Of a stretch of DNA of 55,061 nucleotides, positions 1-9,066 are shown piece by piece. Within the stretch, counting starts at the first letter, position 1; each line of letters opens with the position of its first letter. The DNA is from Fidelibacterota bacterium. Lineage in GTDB: Bacteria > Fidelibacterota > Marinisomatia > SCGC-AAA003-L08 > GCA-2689995. Position numbers and translations under genes: made by a program. The stretch covers positions 1 through 55,061 of the forward strand of contig JACNKR010000023.1 of NCBI GenBank assembly GCA_014381925.1. Reading direction: 5' to 3'. Below the pieces are notes generated by a model. That model did no database searches and had not been told where the DNA came from. It worked only from the letters and a program-made list of their open reading frames with translations.

Positions 1-1357
1 TCGTCAAGCTGGTCAAATTACCAATACTCTCTGGCAGGGTAGTTAAACTATTAGATCCTAAAGACAAACTCGTCAGTCTATATTCAGAATCCCAACCATA
101 CCATCCAAAATCAAAAGGTGAATTATAACCATTTGAATCAGCAATATCTACTATTACATTATAATCTATTTCATAATAGCAATTATTATCTATTTCAATA
201 TAACCCATCATTTCTACACAGGTTAAACAACTTCCATCATCAATTACAACAGATGAATTATAGTTCATCATACTATTATCCATACACCCCGCATTGCTAC
301 AATTTTGGTAATCTAACCCAATAATTGTTAAATCAACATCCTGTAACCAATTTGGTAATGTGTCTTGTACCCCGTTAAAACAAAATAAAACATTACCTCC
401 TATAAATAATGAGTCTAATGATTCCATTGTATTTATAGAATCAGGTATTGAAAGTAAATAGTTAGATTCTATTTTAATGGTTTGTAAACTATCCAAACCA
501 AGCAAACTATTTGAGAAATCTAAAAGATTATTATTAGAAAAGTTAACTTCAACTAATTGAGTCAAATTTTCAATATTATCCGGAATTGAACTAATATTGT
601 TACGACTAAAATTTAAATTATGAAGTGAAATAACATTAAAAATAAAATCAGGGATTGTAGAAAAATTATTTCCTTCAACATTGAGTAAAGTGAGATTTTC
701 TAAATTTGAAAAGTTAGAGTGTATAGATGAGTATGCATTATCTGTTAAGTTTAAATATTCTATATTTTCTAAATTACTAATAATGGATGGAATAGTACCA
801 CTTAATCCGCATTCAATACATTCAAAAGAAGTTAAGTATCCATTTTCCCACACTTGTTCACCAAGGTTTAAGGGATCAGAATATTGAGAAGTTTGACTCA
901 CTAATGTTTCTAAAAACTGAAAGTTTGAATCATATAACCAATCTGAGTTAGTTATTTGAATGCAATCCATAACATTAGCCTCTAATGGTTCACCAAAAGC
1001 ACCACCAATAATAATGTCATTTACACATAATTCAGTTTCTGTTGTTGGGGTAAAATAAATTTCGGCTAATACTCCATTTCCTAAAGGTAGGTTAGCAACC
1101 CCATCAAAATCAAAACAAGTTACACCTCCAGTATTAGCATTTATGGTGCATTCTCCTATATTACTATTTACTTCTTCAATTGTAATTCCGTCTATAATTA
1201 ACTGAAAACCATAAATATCCGAATCACTATTATATGAAATATTAATTGAGCTACTATCAGAATTAAAACCTTCAAAACCCAATGATACATTTTGAGTAAA
1301 AATAAACCCTGTAAAAATTGTAAATCCTATTATCATTATATAAGTTAATTTATTCAT
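1..1357 (-). CDS. Secreted leucine-rich-repeat protein with cohesin-like domain, C-terminus cut by window edge
   Basis: The reading frame opens at ATG 1357 and stays open to the window edge, giving about 452 codons without a stop. Residues 1-21 form a hydrophobic signal peptide. Residues about 22-132 look like a cohesin-type beta-sandwich (pattern NISYNSDSDIYGFQL, then LAEIYFTP). From about residue 190 to 330 there are leucine-rich repeats of the type LENLTLLNVEGNNFSTIPD. Near residue 355 is a GCMDNSMMNYNSS...DDGSC unit, a small Cys/Asn repeat common in secreted proteins of Marinimicrobia and Bacteroidetes. Leucine-rich repeats resume afterwards (SLGSNSLTTLPESIGNLTSL). The missing end may carry a dockerin or T9SS sorting domain. 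The role is probably surface binding; no catalytic motif is visible. A second leucine-rich-repeat lipoprotein lies at 46907-47938. Confidence 0.85.
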   Translation of the reverse strand, partial: MNKLTYIMIIGFTIFTGFIFTQNVSLGFEGFNSDSSSINISYNSDSDIYGFQLIIDGITIEEVNSNIGECTINANTGGVTCFDFDGVANLPLGNGVLAEIYFTPTTETELCVNDIIIGGAFGEPLEANVMDCIQITNSDWLYDSNFQFLETLVSQTSQYSDPLNLGEQVWENGYLTSFECIECGLSGTIPSIISNLENIEYLNLTDNAYSSIHSNFSNLENLTLLNVEGNNFSTIPDFIFNVISLHNLNFSRNNISSIPDNIENLTQLVEVNFSNNNLLDFSNSLLGLDSLQTIKIESNYLLSIPDSINTMESLDSLFIGGNVLFCFNGVQDTLPNWLQDVDLTIIGLDYQNCSNAGCMDNSMMNYNSSVVIDDGSCLTCVEMMGYIEIDNNCYYEIDYNVIVDIADSNGYNSPFDFGWYGWDSEYRLTSLSLGSNSLTTLPESIGNLTSLT

Positions 1358-1735
1358 GTTATTTCCTTTATTTGTTTATAATCTATTTTTTTAGTATGTG
1401 TTTCAATTATAAAAGTAGAATTAAAATTTATAAAATTTCTATACAATTTATTGCCGTGGGGAAAATAATTATATAAAATGTGAGATAATTTATTTAAAAC
1501 ATCTATTATTAATATTTTTAGAATTTTTTTTATAATTCTGAAAACGATCTTAATTCTAGACATTTGATTTAAATCTAGCAGAGAATATTTATAATTGGTT
1601 AATTTGGATAGTTTTATCATCACAATTAACAAATATTACAAATAAAAATATTACAAGAGCAAGTTATATTTTAAGGGGAGGGAGAGGTTTAAATATTTAT
1701 GAATTAACGACTAAATTTAAATATGAAGTTTTAAA
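1358..1735. other. Gene-free stretch between two surface-protein genes
   Basis: No credible gene was seen in these 378 bases. The stretch is very AT-rich. It must contain the promoter of the leucine-rich-repeat gene that starts at 1357. A 92-codon minus-strand frame (1354-1632) lacks recognisable domains and overlaps the neighbouring start, so it is judged spurious. Confidence 0.5.
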
Positions 1736-2797
1736 TTATATAATACCCAAAATAATATTTACGATGGAAACAATATCAAGAACATTAATTTCACAATCAT
1801 CATTTACATCACCGTAAATACTAAATGAATTTGCTAATACCAAATTAACAGATTGAATGACATCTAATACATTTATTAGCTCATCTTGATTTAAATCACC
1901 ACCTTCAATTGTTGAAAGATCAGGCGAGTTTCCACTTTGATTTTGGGTTCCATGATAGCACCCTACAATATACGGAAATGTAGAAGTTGCATGATAATGA
2001 TAATCACCATTAGGACCATAATGACCATTGCATTCATCTAATTTCAATGGATCATTTGATTCAACAAATTCATGGTTATCCCATGCATAAGTTGTGGGGT
2101 CACCTGTTTGTACCCATCCACTACTATATTCAACTAATTCAGAACATTCTGCATCAATACACCCTATTGGCCCATATATAGGATAACCATCATTGGCATA
2201 TCCAACAACGGGATCAGGTTCATTAATTGGAAATGACATTGATAAACATTCAACCAACATTGCATGATAATGGTAAACTCCTTGTTGAGCAGTATGTCCC
2301 ATGCAGTAATCCATTATTCCATTATAAACAGGGTCACCATACGGATCCGGGAATTGAGCTTCATTTGGCCCAAAAAATGGTAATCCATTTACGGCAATAC
2401 CTGCAACACCAAGTAATGGAATTGTATTATTTTGACCATTATCAATAGGATACCGTGGAATATCCCAATTATAATTTTGGGATTGTAGATTATTAGGAGT
2501 AATTTGAACAAAAGGATAATGTATAATTCCATTGCTTGATACATTTATTGAATTATTATCGCATGAAACACTTAATTGAGGATATGGATAATTCCCCCCT
2601 GCTCCTTCAAATTGGCTAACATCTAAAAAATTATCTATTGGGCAAGCTGGCTCAATGGATTCTACACATATTCCACAATCACTATACCACATGCAATTAT
2701 CATTATTATTACATGGGGCTTGATTTTGAATATTCTCACACTGACCATAAATATGTGTAATAAAAGTAAATGTAATTAATAAAATTATATTTTTCAT
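1736..2797 (-). CDS. Secreted YHYH-domain protein with C-terminal dockerin
   Basis: This 353-residue protein begins with a signal peptide (about 1-18). A Cys-rich segment follows at about 20-55 (CNNNDNCMWYSDCGIC), resembling a plexin/PSI-like knot. The body carries the hallmarks of the YHYH family (PF14240): two YHYH motifs, at about 176 (GVYHYHAML) and 265 (DYHYHAT), together with GLPFFGP and GYPIYGP. The function of YHYH proteins is not established; the clustered His and Tyr residues suggest metal binding. Residues about 295-353 contain two dockerin-like EF-hand repeats (DLNQDELINVLDVIQSVN and DVNDDCEINVLDIVSIVN). It ends right after the dockerin and has no T9SS sorting domain. It is probably exported and held by a cohesin partner. 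Confidence 0.85.
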   Translation of the reverse strand: MKNIILLITFTFITHIYGQCENIQNQAPCNNNDNCMWYSDCGICVESIEPACPIDNFLDVSQFEGAGGNYPYPQLSVSCDNNSINVSSNGIIHYPFVQITPNNLQSQNYNWDIPRYPIDNGQNNTIPLLGVAGIAVNGLPFFGPNEAQFPDPYGDPVYNGIMDYCMGHTAQQGVYHYHAMLVECLSMSFPINEPDPVVGYANDGYPIYGPIGCIDAECSELVEYSSGWVQTGDPTTYAWDNHEFVESNDPLKLDECNGHYGPNGDYHYHATSTFPYIVGCYHGTQNQSGNSPDLSTIEGGDLNQDELINVLDVIQSVNLVLANSFSIYGDVNDDCEINVLDIVSIVNIILGII

Positions 2798-2882
2798 CTT
2801 CTCCTCGTTTTAAAAATTCTGACTTCTGAGTAAATTTAAAATAAAAAGTTAACTATGAAATATATTTTTATTATTTTTTTTT

Positions 2883-3150
2883 TTATTTTAACAATATTAA
2901 CTTTTGATTTTGTGTAAATCCGTGCTCTGAGCTTGATGAAGGATCGCCTGCATCTAACTTCACAAAGTACAAACCACTTGGATAACCTTCTGCATTCCAT
3001 TCAATTGTATGAAAACCTGTTTCAATTTGTCCATCAATCAATGTTGTAATTAATCGTCCGTTAATATCAAATACTTGTAAAGACATCGCTTGCAATGTCT
3101 CTGGCACACCAAAACGAATAGTTGCTACGGGATTAAGAATCTGGATTTAT
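2883..3150 (-). pseudogene. Orphan remnant of a T9SS type A sorting domain
   Basis: The encoded stretch NPVATIRFGVPETLQAMSL, then FDINGRLITTLIDG, SGLYFVKLDAG and a final QKLILLK is a complete T9SS sorting domain except for its first strands. The frame reads back only to a TAA near 3151, directly before ILNPVATI, where intact copies carry YPNPFNP. No passenger domain precedes it and no start codon or ribosome binding site is visible; GTG at 3107 would begin inside a beta strand. Base composition is richer in GC than the flanks. I read it as the 3' end of a lost secreted-protein gene, left by deletion or recombination. Confidence 0.7.
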
Positions 3151-3292
3151 AGGTGATAATGACTACTCTGTAAGTAATTTAACCATATTACTATTAATTA
3201 AAATTAGATACCAATAACTTTTCAAATCCATCTAAATTAGATTCTATATCAATAATATATGAGCAAGATATTTTTTAGGAAGAGGTGGTACT

Positions 3293-3904
3293 TTAATTTA
3301 GATTTAATTGATTAATCTTAACATATCTAAATTCATTAAACTCCTGTTTAAATTTATTTGCTGATTTCTGAATAATTTCAACTTGTAAAGTTATATTTTC
3401 TTTAAAATCTTTTTCAAGTAATTTGCCTTGATATAAATTTATTATTTTTTCGACCAACCCAAAAGATTCATAATTTGATATTATTTCAAAAATATCAGTT
3501 TTTACCCACGGTATAACTTGACTTTTTTTCAAACAGTCTAAAGCTGATAATCCATAAGCATTAATTAGTCCAGGAATACCCAGCTTTGAACCACCAAAAT
3601 ACCTAACTACAAAAATACTCGTATTTACTAATTCATGTCTTTTTAATTGATTTAATATCGGTATTCCAGAACTGCCTTTGGGTTCGCCTGCATCTGTAGA
3701 AAATTCATCAATTACATTATTATTTATTATTCTATATGCGTAACAAATATGTGATGCATCTGAATATTCAGTTTTTAATTGAATTAGATATTTTTTAATT
3801 TCGGGGAAAGTGTGAACAGAAAATGAGAAAGAAGTAAATATAGATCCTTTTTCTCTATACTCTCCTATTTCATTATTTTTTATGATATTATTATCTATGT
3901 AATT
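3293..3904 (-). CDS. yigZ: YigZ/IMPACT family protein lacking a canonical start codon
   Basis: From base 3904 to 3293 the frame encodes 203 residues that match the YigZ/IMPACT (UPF0029) family over its usual length of about 200. The recognisable segments are GEYREKGSIFTSFSF, HICYAYRI, STDAGEPKGSSGIPIL, FVVRYFGGSKLGIPGLINAYG and a ferredoxin-like C-terminal domain. The family links to translation regulation, but the bacterial role is unclear. The first in-frame ATG/GTG/TTG is TTG 3532, which would delete the whole conserved N-terminal domain. The frame starts immediately after, and in phase with, the TAA stop (3905-3907) of the upstream metalloprotease. Possible starts are ATA at 3898 or another near-cognate codon, reached by reinitiation. 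Family assignment is firm; the start is unresolved. Confidence 0.82.
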   Translation of the reverse strand, partial: NYIDNNIIKNNEIGEYREKGSIFTSFSFSVHTFPEIKKYLIQLKTEYSDASHICYAYRIINNNVIDEFSTDAGEPKGSSGIPILNQLKRHELVNTSIFVVRYFGGSKLGIPGLINAYGLSALDCLKKSQVIPWVKTDIFEIISNYESFGLVEKIINLYQGKLLEKDFKENITLQVEIIQKSANKFKQEFNEFRYVKINQLNLN

Positions 3905-5680
3905 TTATTTCAACCATGTAATAGATTTTTGAATACAGTTTACATCATCAAAGCAAAAATTAATAAAATAAACTCCTGAATGTGATATTGGAGGTATCAG
4001 CCCTGATAAATCAATTCGCTGTCTTCCTTTTACAAGTGGATTTAAAGTAAATTGATTTTTTAGTTGCCCCCGAATATTAAATAATTGAATTTTGGGATAT
4101 TGATAAATTTTATTTGAATCTATTATTATATAAAGTTCACTTAACTGTTTTTCGATTGCATTTGGATAAATAGAAATAATTTTATTTTCACCAATTTGAG
4201 AATTATCATACCACAGAATCATTGCTATTGATGAAGATTGATTTGATTTACCATATTCATTTTCAGCTTCAATATAATATTCATATTCAATCAGCGGTTC
4301 TGCATCTATATCAATATAATAATTTGTTGATACCGATTGAATTAATGAGTCATTTCTATAAATATTATAAAATAAAATTTCACCCGCATTAATGGAAGGA
4401 TTCCAATTTAATAATATACTCTCTGCTTCTTCAACTGCTGTTAAACCATAAGGTTGTGAAGGTGCTTGGAATAATTCATAATCAATAGTTAATTCTGATT
4501 CATTATCGTGGTAATATATTGTTCTTAAAATATCATTTGATTGCATCGGTATTAATTGGGTTAAAGCTGGACTAATTATTTGGTTATTATCACCTAAAAT
4601 TATAATTTTCCCATTCGGTTTAAACTCATTATGGTTTACTTGTAAAATCCCAGGTATTCCCGTTTTAATAGCAGATAATGAAACTTCGTCATGATATAAA
4701 AATATATTTTCATTATAAATTGAATACATAATATTTGGATTAGCACCACCCATTGGTATCATTAAGTTTTGATCTGAATGATAATAAAATTGATTATCTA
4801 TGCCATTAAAATAATTTCTAGAAATAAAATCAACCCATGAATCCATAAATGATATTTCATAGATTGATTGTAACTCATTATCCAATAACGTTTTTGGGTT
4901 TATATTATAATTTTCTAATTCTTCCCAGATATATCTTATAATGGTACTGTTTTCTAATTCATTTGCACCTAATTCTTCGACTACTGTATTTAAATAATGA
5001 CCAAAAGATGCAACACTATATCCATTCGTTTCCTCAAAAATTGTTGTTGGGAAGTTATAGAAATCATCGACCCAATAAATATAATCATTATGGTCCGGAA
5101 AAATAATATCTTCAATCCATGTTGAACTAAATTCATGAAAAAATACGGTACTTACACCACCTATAATTGCAGGTTCTTTATATTCCCTTTGAATTGCATG
5201 AAAAAATTCATGAGCAACCGTAACTTGCATCGCTTTTATTCCAGAAGTATAGAAACCATTAGAATAATTATTATCAATTTCCACCCAACCATTTGGAGCT
5301 TCTACAGAATTACCGCTTCCCCAATTAACACCATAATAACCACTACCACGATTTGAAATATAAATTGGATATGCCGGTTCATTATTTGCAGGGACATCTT
5401 TATAACCCATTCTATCACAAATTCGATTTTGAACAAAATCAATAGTATTAGCAACTAAATCAACATAATCTGGAATTCCATTTTGGTTTAAATCCTCTAT
5501 ATCAGGAGCATTAACACCAACGGTATCATAATGTATTGTAAATAAACCTGAGGGTGAGAAAATAAGTGTATCACTACTTGGTGGATTAACTCGAGTTTGA
5601 GAATTTAATGTTAGTCCACATTTTTGCTGTCCAAAGGATATGGATATTAAAAAAGTAATAATTAAATATTTTAAATTCAA
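3905..5680 (-). CDS. Secreted zinc metalloprotease-like protein (MXAN_6640-like) with FN3 and T9SS sorting domain
   Basis: The 591-residue protein has a signal peptide (1-17) and a calcium-loop-like segment DLNQNGIPD (63-71). The zinc motif HEFFH lies at 157-161 inside VTVAHEFFHAIQREY, followed by FHEFSSTWIED. This layout is that of the MXAN_6640-type putative metalloproteases, so HEXXH would bind zinc with the Glu as catalytic base. A fibronectin type III domain spans about 395-480 (GLTAVEEAESILLNWNPS). Residues about 495-591 resemble a T9SS C-terminal sorting domain (ISIYPN, IQLFNIRGQL, SGVYFINF), though the usual NPFNP is replaced by NAIEK. The start abuts the der stop. It is probably exported to digest external protein; the substrate is unknown. 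Confidence 0.8.
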   Translation of the reverse strand: MNLKYLIITFLISISFGQQKCGLTLNSQTRVNPPSSDTLIFSPSGLFTIHYDTVGVNAPDIEDLNQNGIPDYVDLVANTIDFVQNRICDRMGYKDVPANNEPAYPIYISNRGSGYYGVNWGSGNSVEAPNGWVEIDNNYSNGFYTSGIKAMQVTVAHEFFHAIQREYKEPAIIGGVSTVFFHEFSSTWIEDIIFPDHNDYIYWVDDFYNFPTTIFEETNGYSVASFGHYLNTVVEELGANELENSTIIRYIWEELENYNINPKTLLDNELQSIYEISFMDSWVDFISRNYFNGIDNQFYYHSDQNLMIPMGGANPNIMYSIYNENIFLYHDEVSLSAIKTGIPGILQVNHNEFKPNGKIIILGDNNQIISPALTQLIPMQSNDILRTIYYHDNESELTIDYELFQAPSQPYGLTAVEEAESILLNWNPSINAGEILFYNIYRNDSLIQSVSTNYYIDIDAEPLIEYEYYIEAENEYGKSNQSSSIAMILWYDNSQIGENKIISIYPNAIEKQLSELYIIIDSNKIYQYPKIQLFNIRGQLKNQFTLNPLVKGRQRIDLSGLIPPISHSGVYFINFCFDDVNCIQKSITWLK

Positions 5681-6991
5681 TTATTTTTTTCTAAAGGAAA
5701 TTTTAATGGGCACTCCTTCAAAACCAAATTTATCTCTTATTTGATTTTCTAAATACCTTTTATATTGTTCAGGATATAAATCAGGATAATTACAAAAAAA
5801 TGCAAAAATAGGTGGGGAATGATGGACTTGAGTACCATATTTAATTTTTAAATTTTTTCCCTTAATTGCCGGAGGAGGATAATTATACTGTACATAATCT
5901 AAAAATTCATTTAAGTCATTCGTTTTAATTTTTTTCTGATATTGTTCATTTACTTTAATAGCTTCAGATAATACTGAATAGGTTCTTTGATTTTTTAAAA
6001 CCGAAATAAATAACACAGGAAAATGCCTTGTATATTTATATTTATAATGTAAATCTTCAACATATTCTTTCATCGTTTGGTGATCTTTTTTAATTGTATC
6101 CCATTTATTTACAACAATCACCAACCCTTTTCCCCAGGTAATTACATTTCTAATTACAGCTTTATCCTGAGCACCTAATCCTTTTTCAGCATCTAATAAT
6201 ACCAATGCAATATCACATTCTTGAATAATTTTTTGGGTTCTTACTGTGCTATAAAATTCTACCGAATCATCAACTTTAGATTTTTTCCTTAATCCCGCTG
6301 TGTCAATTAATCTAATTGTTTGATTAAAATAAGTTAAATATGAATCTACAGCATCTCTCGTAGTCCCTGCAATTTCAGTTACAATTGATTTTTCTTCATT
6401 TAATAATGAATTCATCAACGAAGACTTGCCCACATTTGGCATTCCTACAATTGCTAAATTTAAAAAATCACTATAATCTTTATCCTTTTTTTGTTTTTCT
6501 GGAATTTTCAAACAAATTTGATCTAAAAAATCACCCATATTTCGTCCACCAATTGCTGAAATATGTATAGGATCTCCTAAACCTAATTCATAAAAAGAAT
6601 ATAGTTTTTCTTCATGAGTCGTATCATCTATTTTATTTATAATAAGTGAAAATGGTTTGTCATTTTTTTTAATTAATTCTGCTAAATGCCTATCACTTGA
6701 AGAAATTTCAGACTGACCATCCAATAAAAAAATAATAAAATCAGCTTCTGAGAATGCTATCTCAGCTTGATTTCTTACCGCTTTTTCAATTTTATCTTCA
6801 GAATTTGGTAAATAGCCACCTGTATCAATCAAATTATATTTTTTTCCAGCCCAATCCATTACATCAAAAATCCGATCCCTTGTTACACCTTCAACTGGAG
6901 ATACAATTGCTTTTCGTTTTCCAATTAATCGATTAAATAAAGTCGACTTACCAACATTTGGCTTTCCTATTATTGCTATAGTAGGGTTAAT
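5681..6991 (-). CDS. der: Ribosome-associated GTPase Der (EngA), ATT start codon
   Basis: Der is an essential double GTPase for assembly of the large ribosomal subunit. Both G domains are complete: GKPNVGKS, then DTGGY and NKID in the first, and GMPNVGKS, DTAGLRKKS and NKWD in the second. The C-terminal KH-like domain follows, ending in GVPIKISFRKK. The first ATG (6859) would remove the first P-loop and switch I. The open frame extends upstream to ATT at 6991, giving 436 residues, a normal length. AAGGAGG lies at 7001-7007, nine bases before that ATT, so ATT is the best start. It overlaps the end of the DUF512 gene, which suggests translational coupling. Confidence 0.93.
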   Translation of the reverse strand: MNPTIAIIGKPNVGKSTLFNRLIGKRKAIVSPVEGVTRDRIFDVMDWAGKKYNLIDTGGYLPNSEDKIEKAVRNQAEIAFSEADFIIFLLDGQSEISSSDRHLAELIKKNDKPFSLIINKIDDTTHEEKLYSFYELGLGDPIHISAIGGRNMGDFLDQICLKIPEKQKKDKDYSDFLNLAIVGMPNVGKSSLMNSLLNEEKSIVTEIAGTTRDAVDSYLTYFNQTIRLIDTAGLRKKSKVDDSVEFYSTVRTQKIIQECDIALVLLDAEKGLGAQDKAVIRNVITWGKGLVIVVNKWDTIKKDHQTMKEYVEDLHYKYKYTRHFPVLFISVLKNQRTYSVLSEAIKVNEQYQKKIKTNDLNEFLDYVQYNYPPPAIKGKNLKIKYGTQVHHSPPIFAFFCNYPDLYPEQYKRYLENQIRDKFGFEGVPIKISFRKK

Positions 6992-8276
6992 TTTTTAATT
7001 CCTCCTTAAAAACATGTAATAAACTATCAGGAGCAACTTTCAATTGACAATTTATACTTTTTGAAATTTGTTCTATTGTAAGGTCATCAACTGTTAAGGT
7101 TTGTTCATCATTTAAAATACGATTACTAAACCAAACGCTATCACCTAAATCAATATCTTTTAATTGTTCAATTAAATCTTTTCCTGATAAAAGTCCAGTA
7201 ACGGTTACTGAATTTCCATAAAAATTATTTGTTATCGGTATAATACTTATATTCATATTTGCATGGCTATCAAAAAATGGAATTAAATATTTTTTAAAAA
7301 CAGGATAAACTAACACTCCGCAACCAATTGAAAAATAAAATTTATTTTTATTTACAAGTTCAATTATTTCTTTTTTTTCTAATTCAAATTTATCCAAAAA
7401 ATATCTTACTTGACCAACACCATTTTCAATTAAATCAAACTCACCATATTCTTTTGCACATGGTGGTTCTAATCCAGCTAAAATATACCATTCATCAGAT
7501 AAAAAGAAGAATGAACCATTTGTTCCAGGAAAAGTATTTTTAAGTTTTTCAATTTTAGGTATAAACTGTTTGGCATAATTGGGAGTTACTGACTTTAGCT
7601 CCATTAACCCTTCTCGATGTCCTGTTAATCCAACAGGTACAATAGATAAAGATTTCACTACAGGGAAAAATTGATAAAGGTCTTTAATTGTTCTTTCTAA
7701 CGCAACTCCATCATTTTCCCCAGGTACTAAAACAGCTTGACAATGTAATTCAATGCCATTGTCAACTAAATATTTTACTTTTTCAAGAAAATTATCATTC
7801 TTTTTATATAGTAATAATTTTTTTCGCAATTTAGGATCAGTCGTATGTACTGAAAGATATAAAGGAGACATTCGCTGTTCAACGATTCGGTTTAATTCAT
7901 TTTGCCCCATATTAGTAAGAGTTATATAATGTCCATGTAGAAATGATAATCGATAATCACCATCTCTAAAATACATTCCCTTCCTCATACCTTTCGGGTT
8001 TTGATCAACAAAGCAAAAGACACAATCATTTGCACATTTTCGGATTTTTAATTCTTCAAATTGAACACCTAAATCTTCGTCCAATTCTTTATCAATATCA
8101 AATAGCTGTCTTTTACCATTAATTTCAAATTCAATAGATAATTTCTCTTCAATAATCCGAAATTGGTAATCTAATTCATCTAAGACCTTTTTTCCATTAA
8201 TCTTTAATAATTTATCTCCAGATTTTAATCCAAGTGCAATTCCTAAACTATTTGTATTTACTTTTGTAATTTGCAT
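6987..8276 (-). CDS. DUF512 family radical-SAM-like protein with PDZ domain
   Basis: The 429-residue protein starts with a PDZ-like domain (about 1-60; ALGLKSGDKLLKINGKKV). A Cys-rich iron-sulfur motif follows, KCANDCVFCFVDQNPKGM at about 81-98, then an elongated DUF512 body (LSVHTTDPKLRKKLL, SIVPVGLTGHREGL). In Firmicutes the DUF512 gene is also a neighbour of der, so adjacency here supports the call. The Cys spacing CxxxCxFC resembles the radical-SAM cluster motif; the reaction is not established. The upstream terminator at 8292-8320 separates it from frr. Its 3' end carries the Shine-Dalgarno sequence used by der. Confidence 0.85.
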   Translation of the reverse strand: MQITKVNTNSLGIALGLKSGDKLLKINGKKVLDELDYQFRIIEEKLSIEFEINGKRQLFDIDKELDEDLGVQFEELKIRKCANDCVFCFVDQNPKGMRKGMYFRDGDYRLSFLHGHYITLTNMGQNELNRIVEQRMSPLYLSVHTTDPKLRKKLLLYKKNDNFLEKVKYLVDNGIELHCQAVLVPGENDGVALERTIKDLYQFFPVVKSLSIVPVGLTGHREGLMELKSVTPNYAKQFIPKIEKLKNTFPGTNGSFFFLSDEWYILAGLEPPCAKEYGEFDLIENGVGQVRYFLDKFELEKKEIIELVNKNKFYFSIGCGVLVYPVFKKYLIPFFDSHANMNISIIPITNNFYGNSVTVTGLLSGKDLIEQLKDIDLGDSVWFSNRILNDEQTLTVDDLTIEQISKSINCQLKVAPDSLLHVFKEELKN

Positions 8277-8291
8277 TATTTTATATAAAAA

Positions 8292-8320
8292 AAATCCGAT
8301 AAATAATATTTATCGGATTT
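8292..8320 (-). terminator. Rho-independent terminator after frr
   Basis: A perfect 12-bp stem (8292-8303 with 8309-8320) encloses a five-base loop and is followed on the minus strand by a run of T. It lies between the frr stop and the start of the DUF512 gene. Confidence 0.88.
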
Positions 8321-8340
8321 ATTAAAAAAATAAATTAATA

Positions 8341-8895
8341 TTAATTTAATATTTCTTTCTCTTTATTTTCAAGTATTCCATTCAACTCTTTAATACTTTT
8401 ATCTGTCATTTCCTGAATATCATCTAAAGCTCGTTTTAAATTATCATCAGAAAGTTCATGATCTTTATTTATTTTTTTTAAGCTATCATTTGATTCTCTA
8501 CGAGTATTTCGAACCGCAACTCTACCAGCTTCAATCATATTATGAGCTAATTTTACATATTCTTTTCTACGATCTTCAGTTAATGGTGGGATATTAATCC
8601 TAATAATTTGTCCATCATTATTAGGTGTTAATCCTAAATCTGCACTTGTTACTGCTTTTTCAATTAACCCTAAACTAGTTGGATCAAATGGCTGAATTAC
8701 AATTACCTGAGGTTCAGGTGTACTTATTTGAGCAATATTTTTCAATGGAGTCATGCTACCATAATAATCAACTCTAACAGGTTCAACTAACCCCGTATTT
8801 GCTCTACCTGTTCTTATTGTAGCAACCTCATTTCGGTAATGGTCCACAACTTTGGCCATCTTAACTTGTGTATCTTTAAAAATTTCGTTAACCAA
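8341..8895 (-). CDS. frr: Ribosome recycling factor
   Basis: At 184 residues this is the standard length. RRF splits post-termination ribosomes together with EF-G. Family signatures are present: the N-terminal VATIRTGRANTGLVEPVRVDYYG, then PLKNIAQISTPEPQVIVIQPFD, PPLTEDRRKEYVK and the C-terminal helix ending IKELNGILENKEKEILN. It is flanked by terminators on both sides (8994-9050 and 8292-8320), so it is a single-gene transcript rather than part of the usual rpsB-tsf-pyrH-frr operon; pyrH is not between it and tsf. Confidence 0.97.
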   Translation of the reverse strand: MVNEIFKDTQVKMAKVVDHYRNEVATIRTGRANTGLVEPVRVDYYGSMTPLKNIAQISTPEPQVIVIQPFDPTSLGLIEKAVTSADLGLTPNNDGQIIRINIPPLTEDRRKEYVKLAHNMIEAGRVAVRNTRRESNDSLKKINKDHELSDDNLKRALDDIQEMTDKSIKELNGILENKEKEILN

Positions 8896-8993
8896 TTTTT
8901 ATTCCTTTTAATTATGAATTAAAATAATTTTATCGCTATGAATACATTAAATTTAATATTATTCTTACTAAACCATAAATTGTTATATAAATA

Positions 8994-9050
8994 AAAAAAC
9001 CCTGCTCATGATATAATCAATTATATTGATTTACCAATTGGCAGGGTTTT
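8994..9050 (-). terminator. Terminator after tsf
   Basis: AAAACCCTGC (8996-9005) pairs with GCAGGGTTTT (9041-9050). The 35-base interior contains further AT pairing, and T-rich sequence follows on the minus strand. It ends the ribosomal-protein/tsf transcript. Confidence 0.8.
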
Positions 9051-9066
9051 ATAAAATAAAATACAA

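Noticed and set aside
1354..1632. Minus-strand open frame of 92 codons in the gap before the leucine-rich-repeat gene
   Set aside because: It is extremely AT-rich, has no domain or ribosome binding site and runs into the start of a real gene. Such frames are frequent by chance in AT-rich DNA.
6857..6859. ATG 6859 as the start of der
   Set aside because: It would delete the first P-loop and switch region, which are encoded intact upstream in the same frame.
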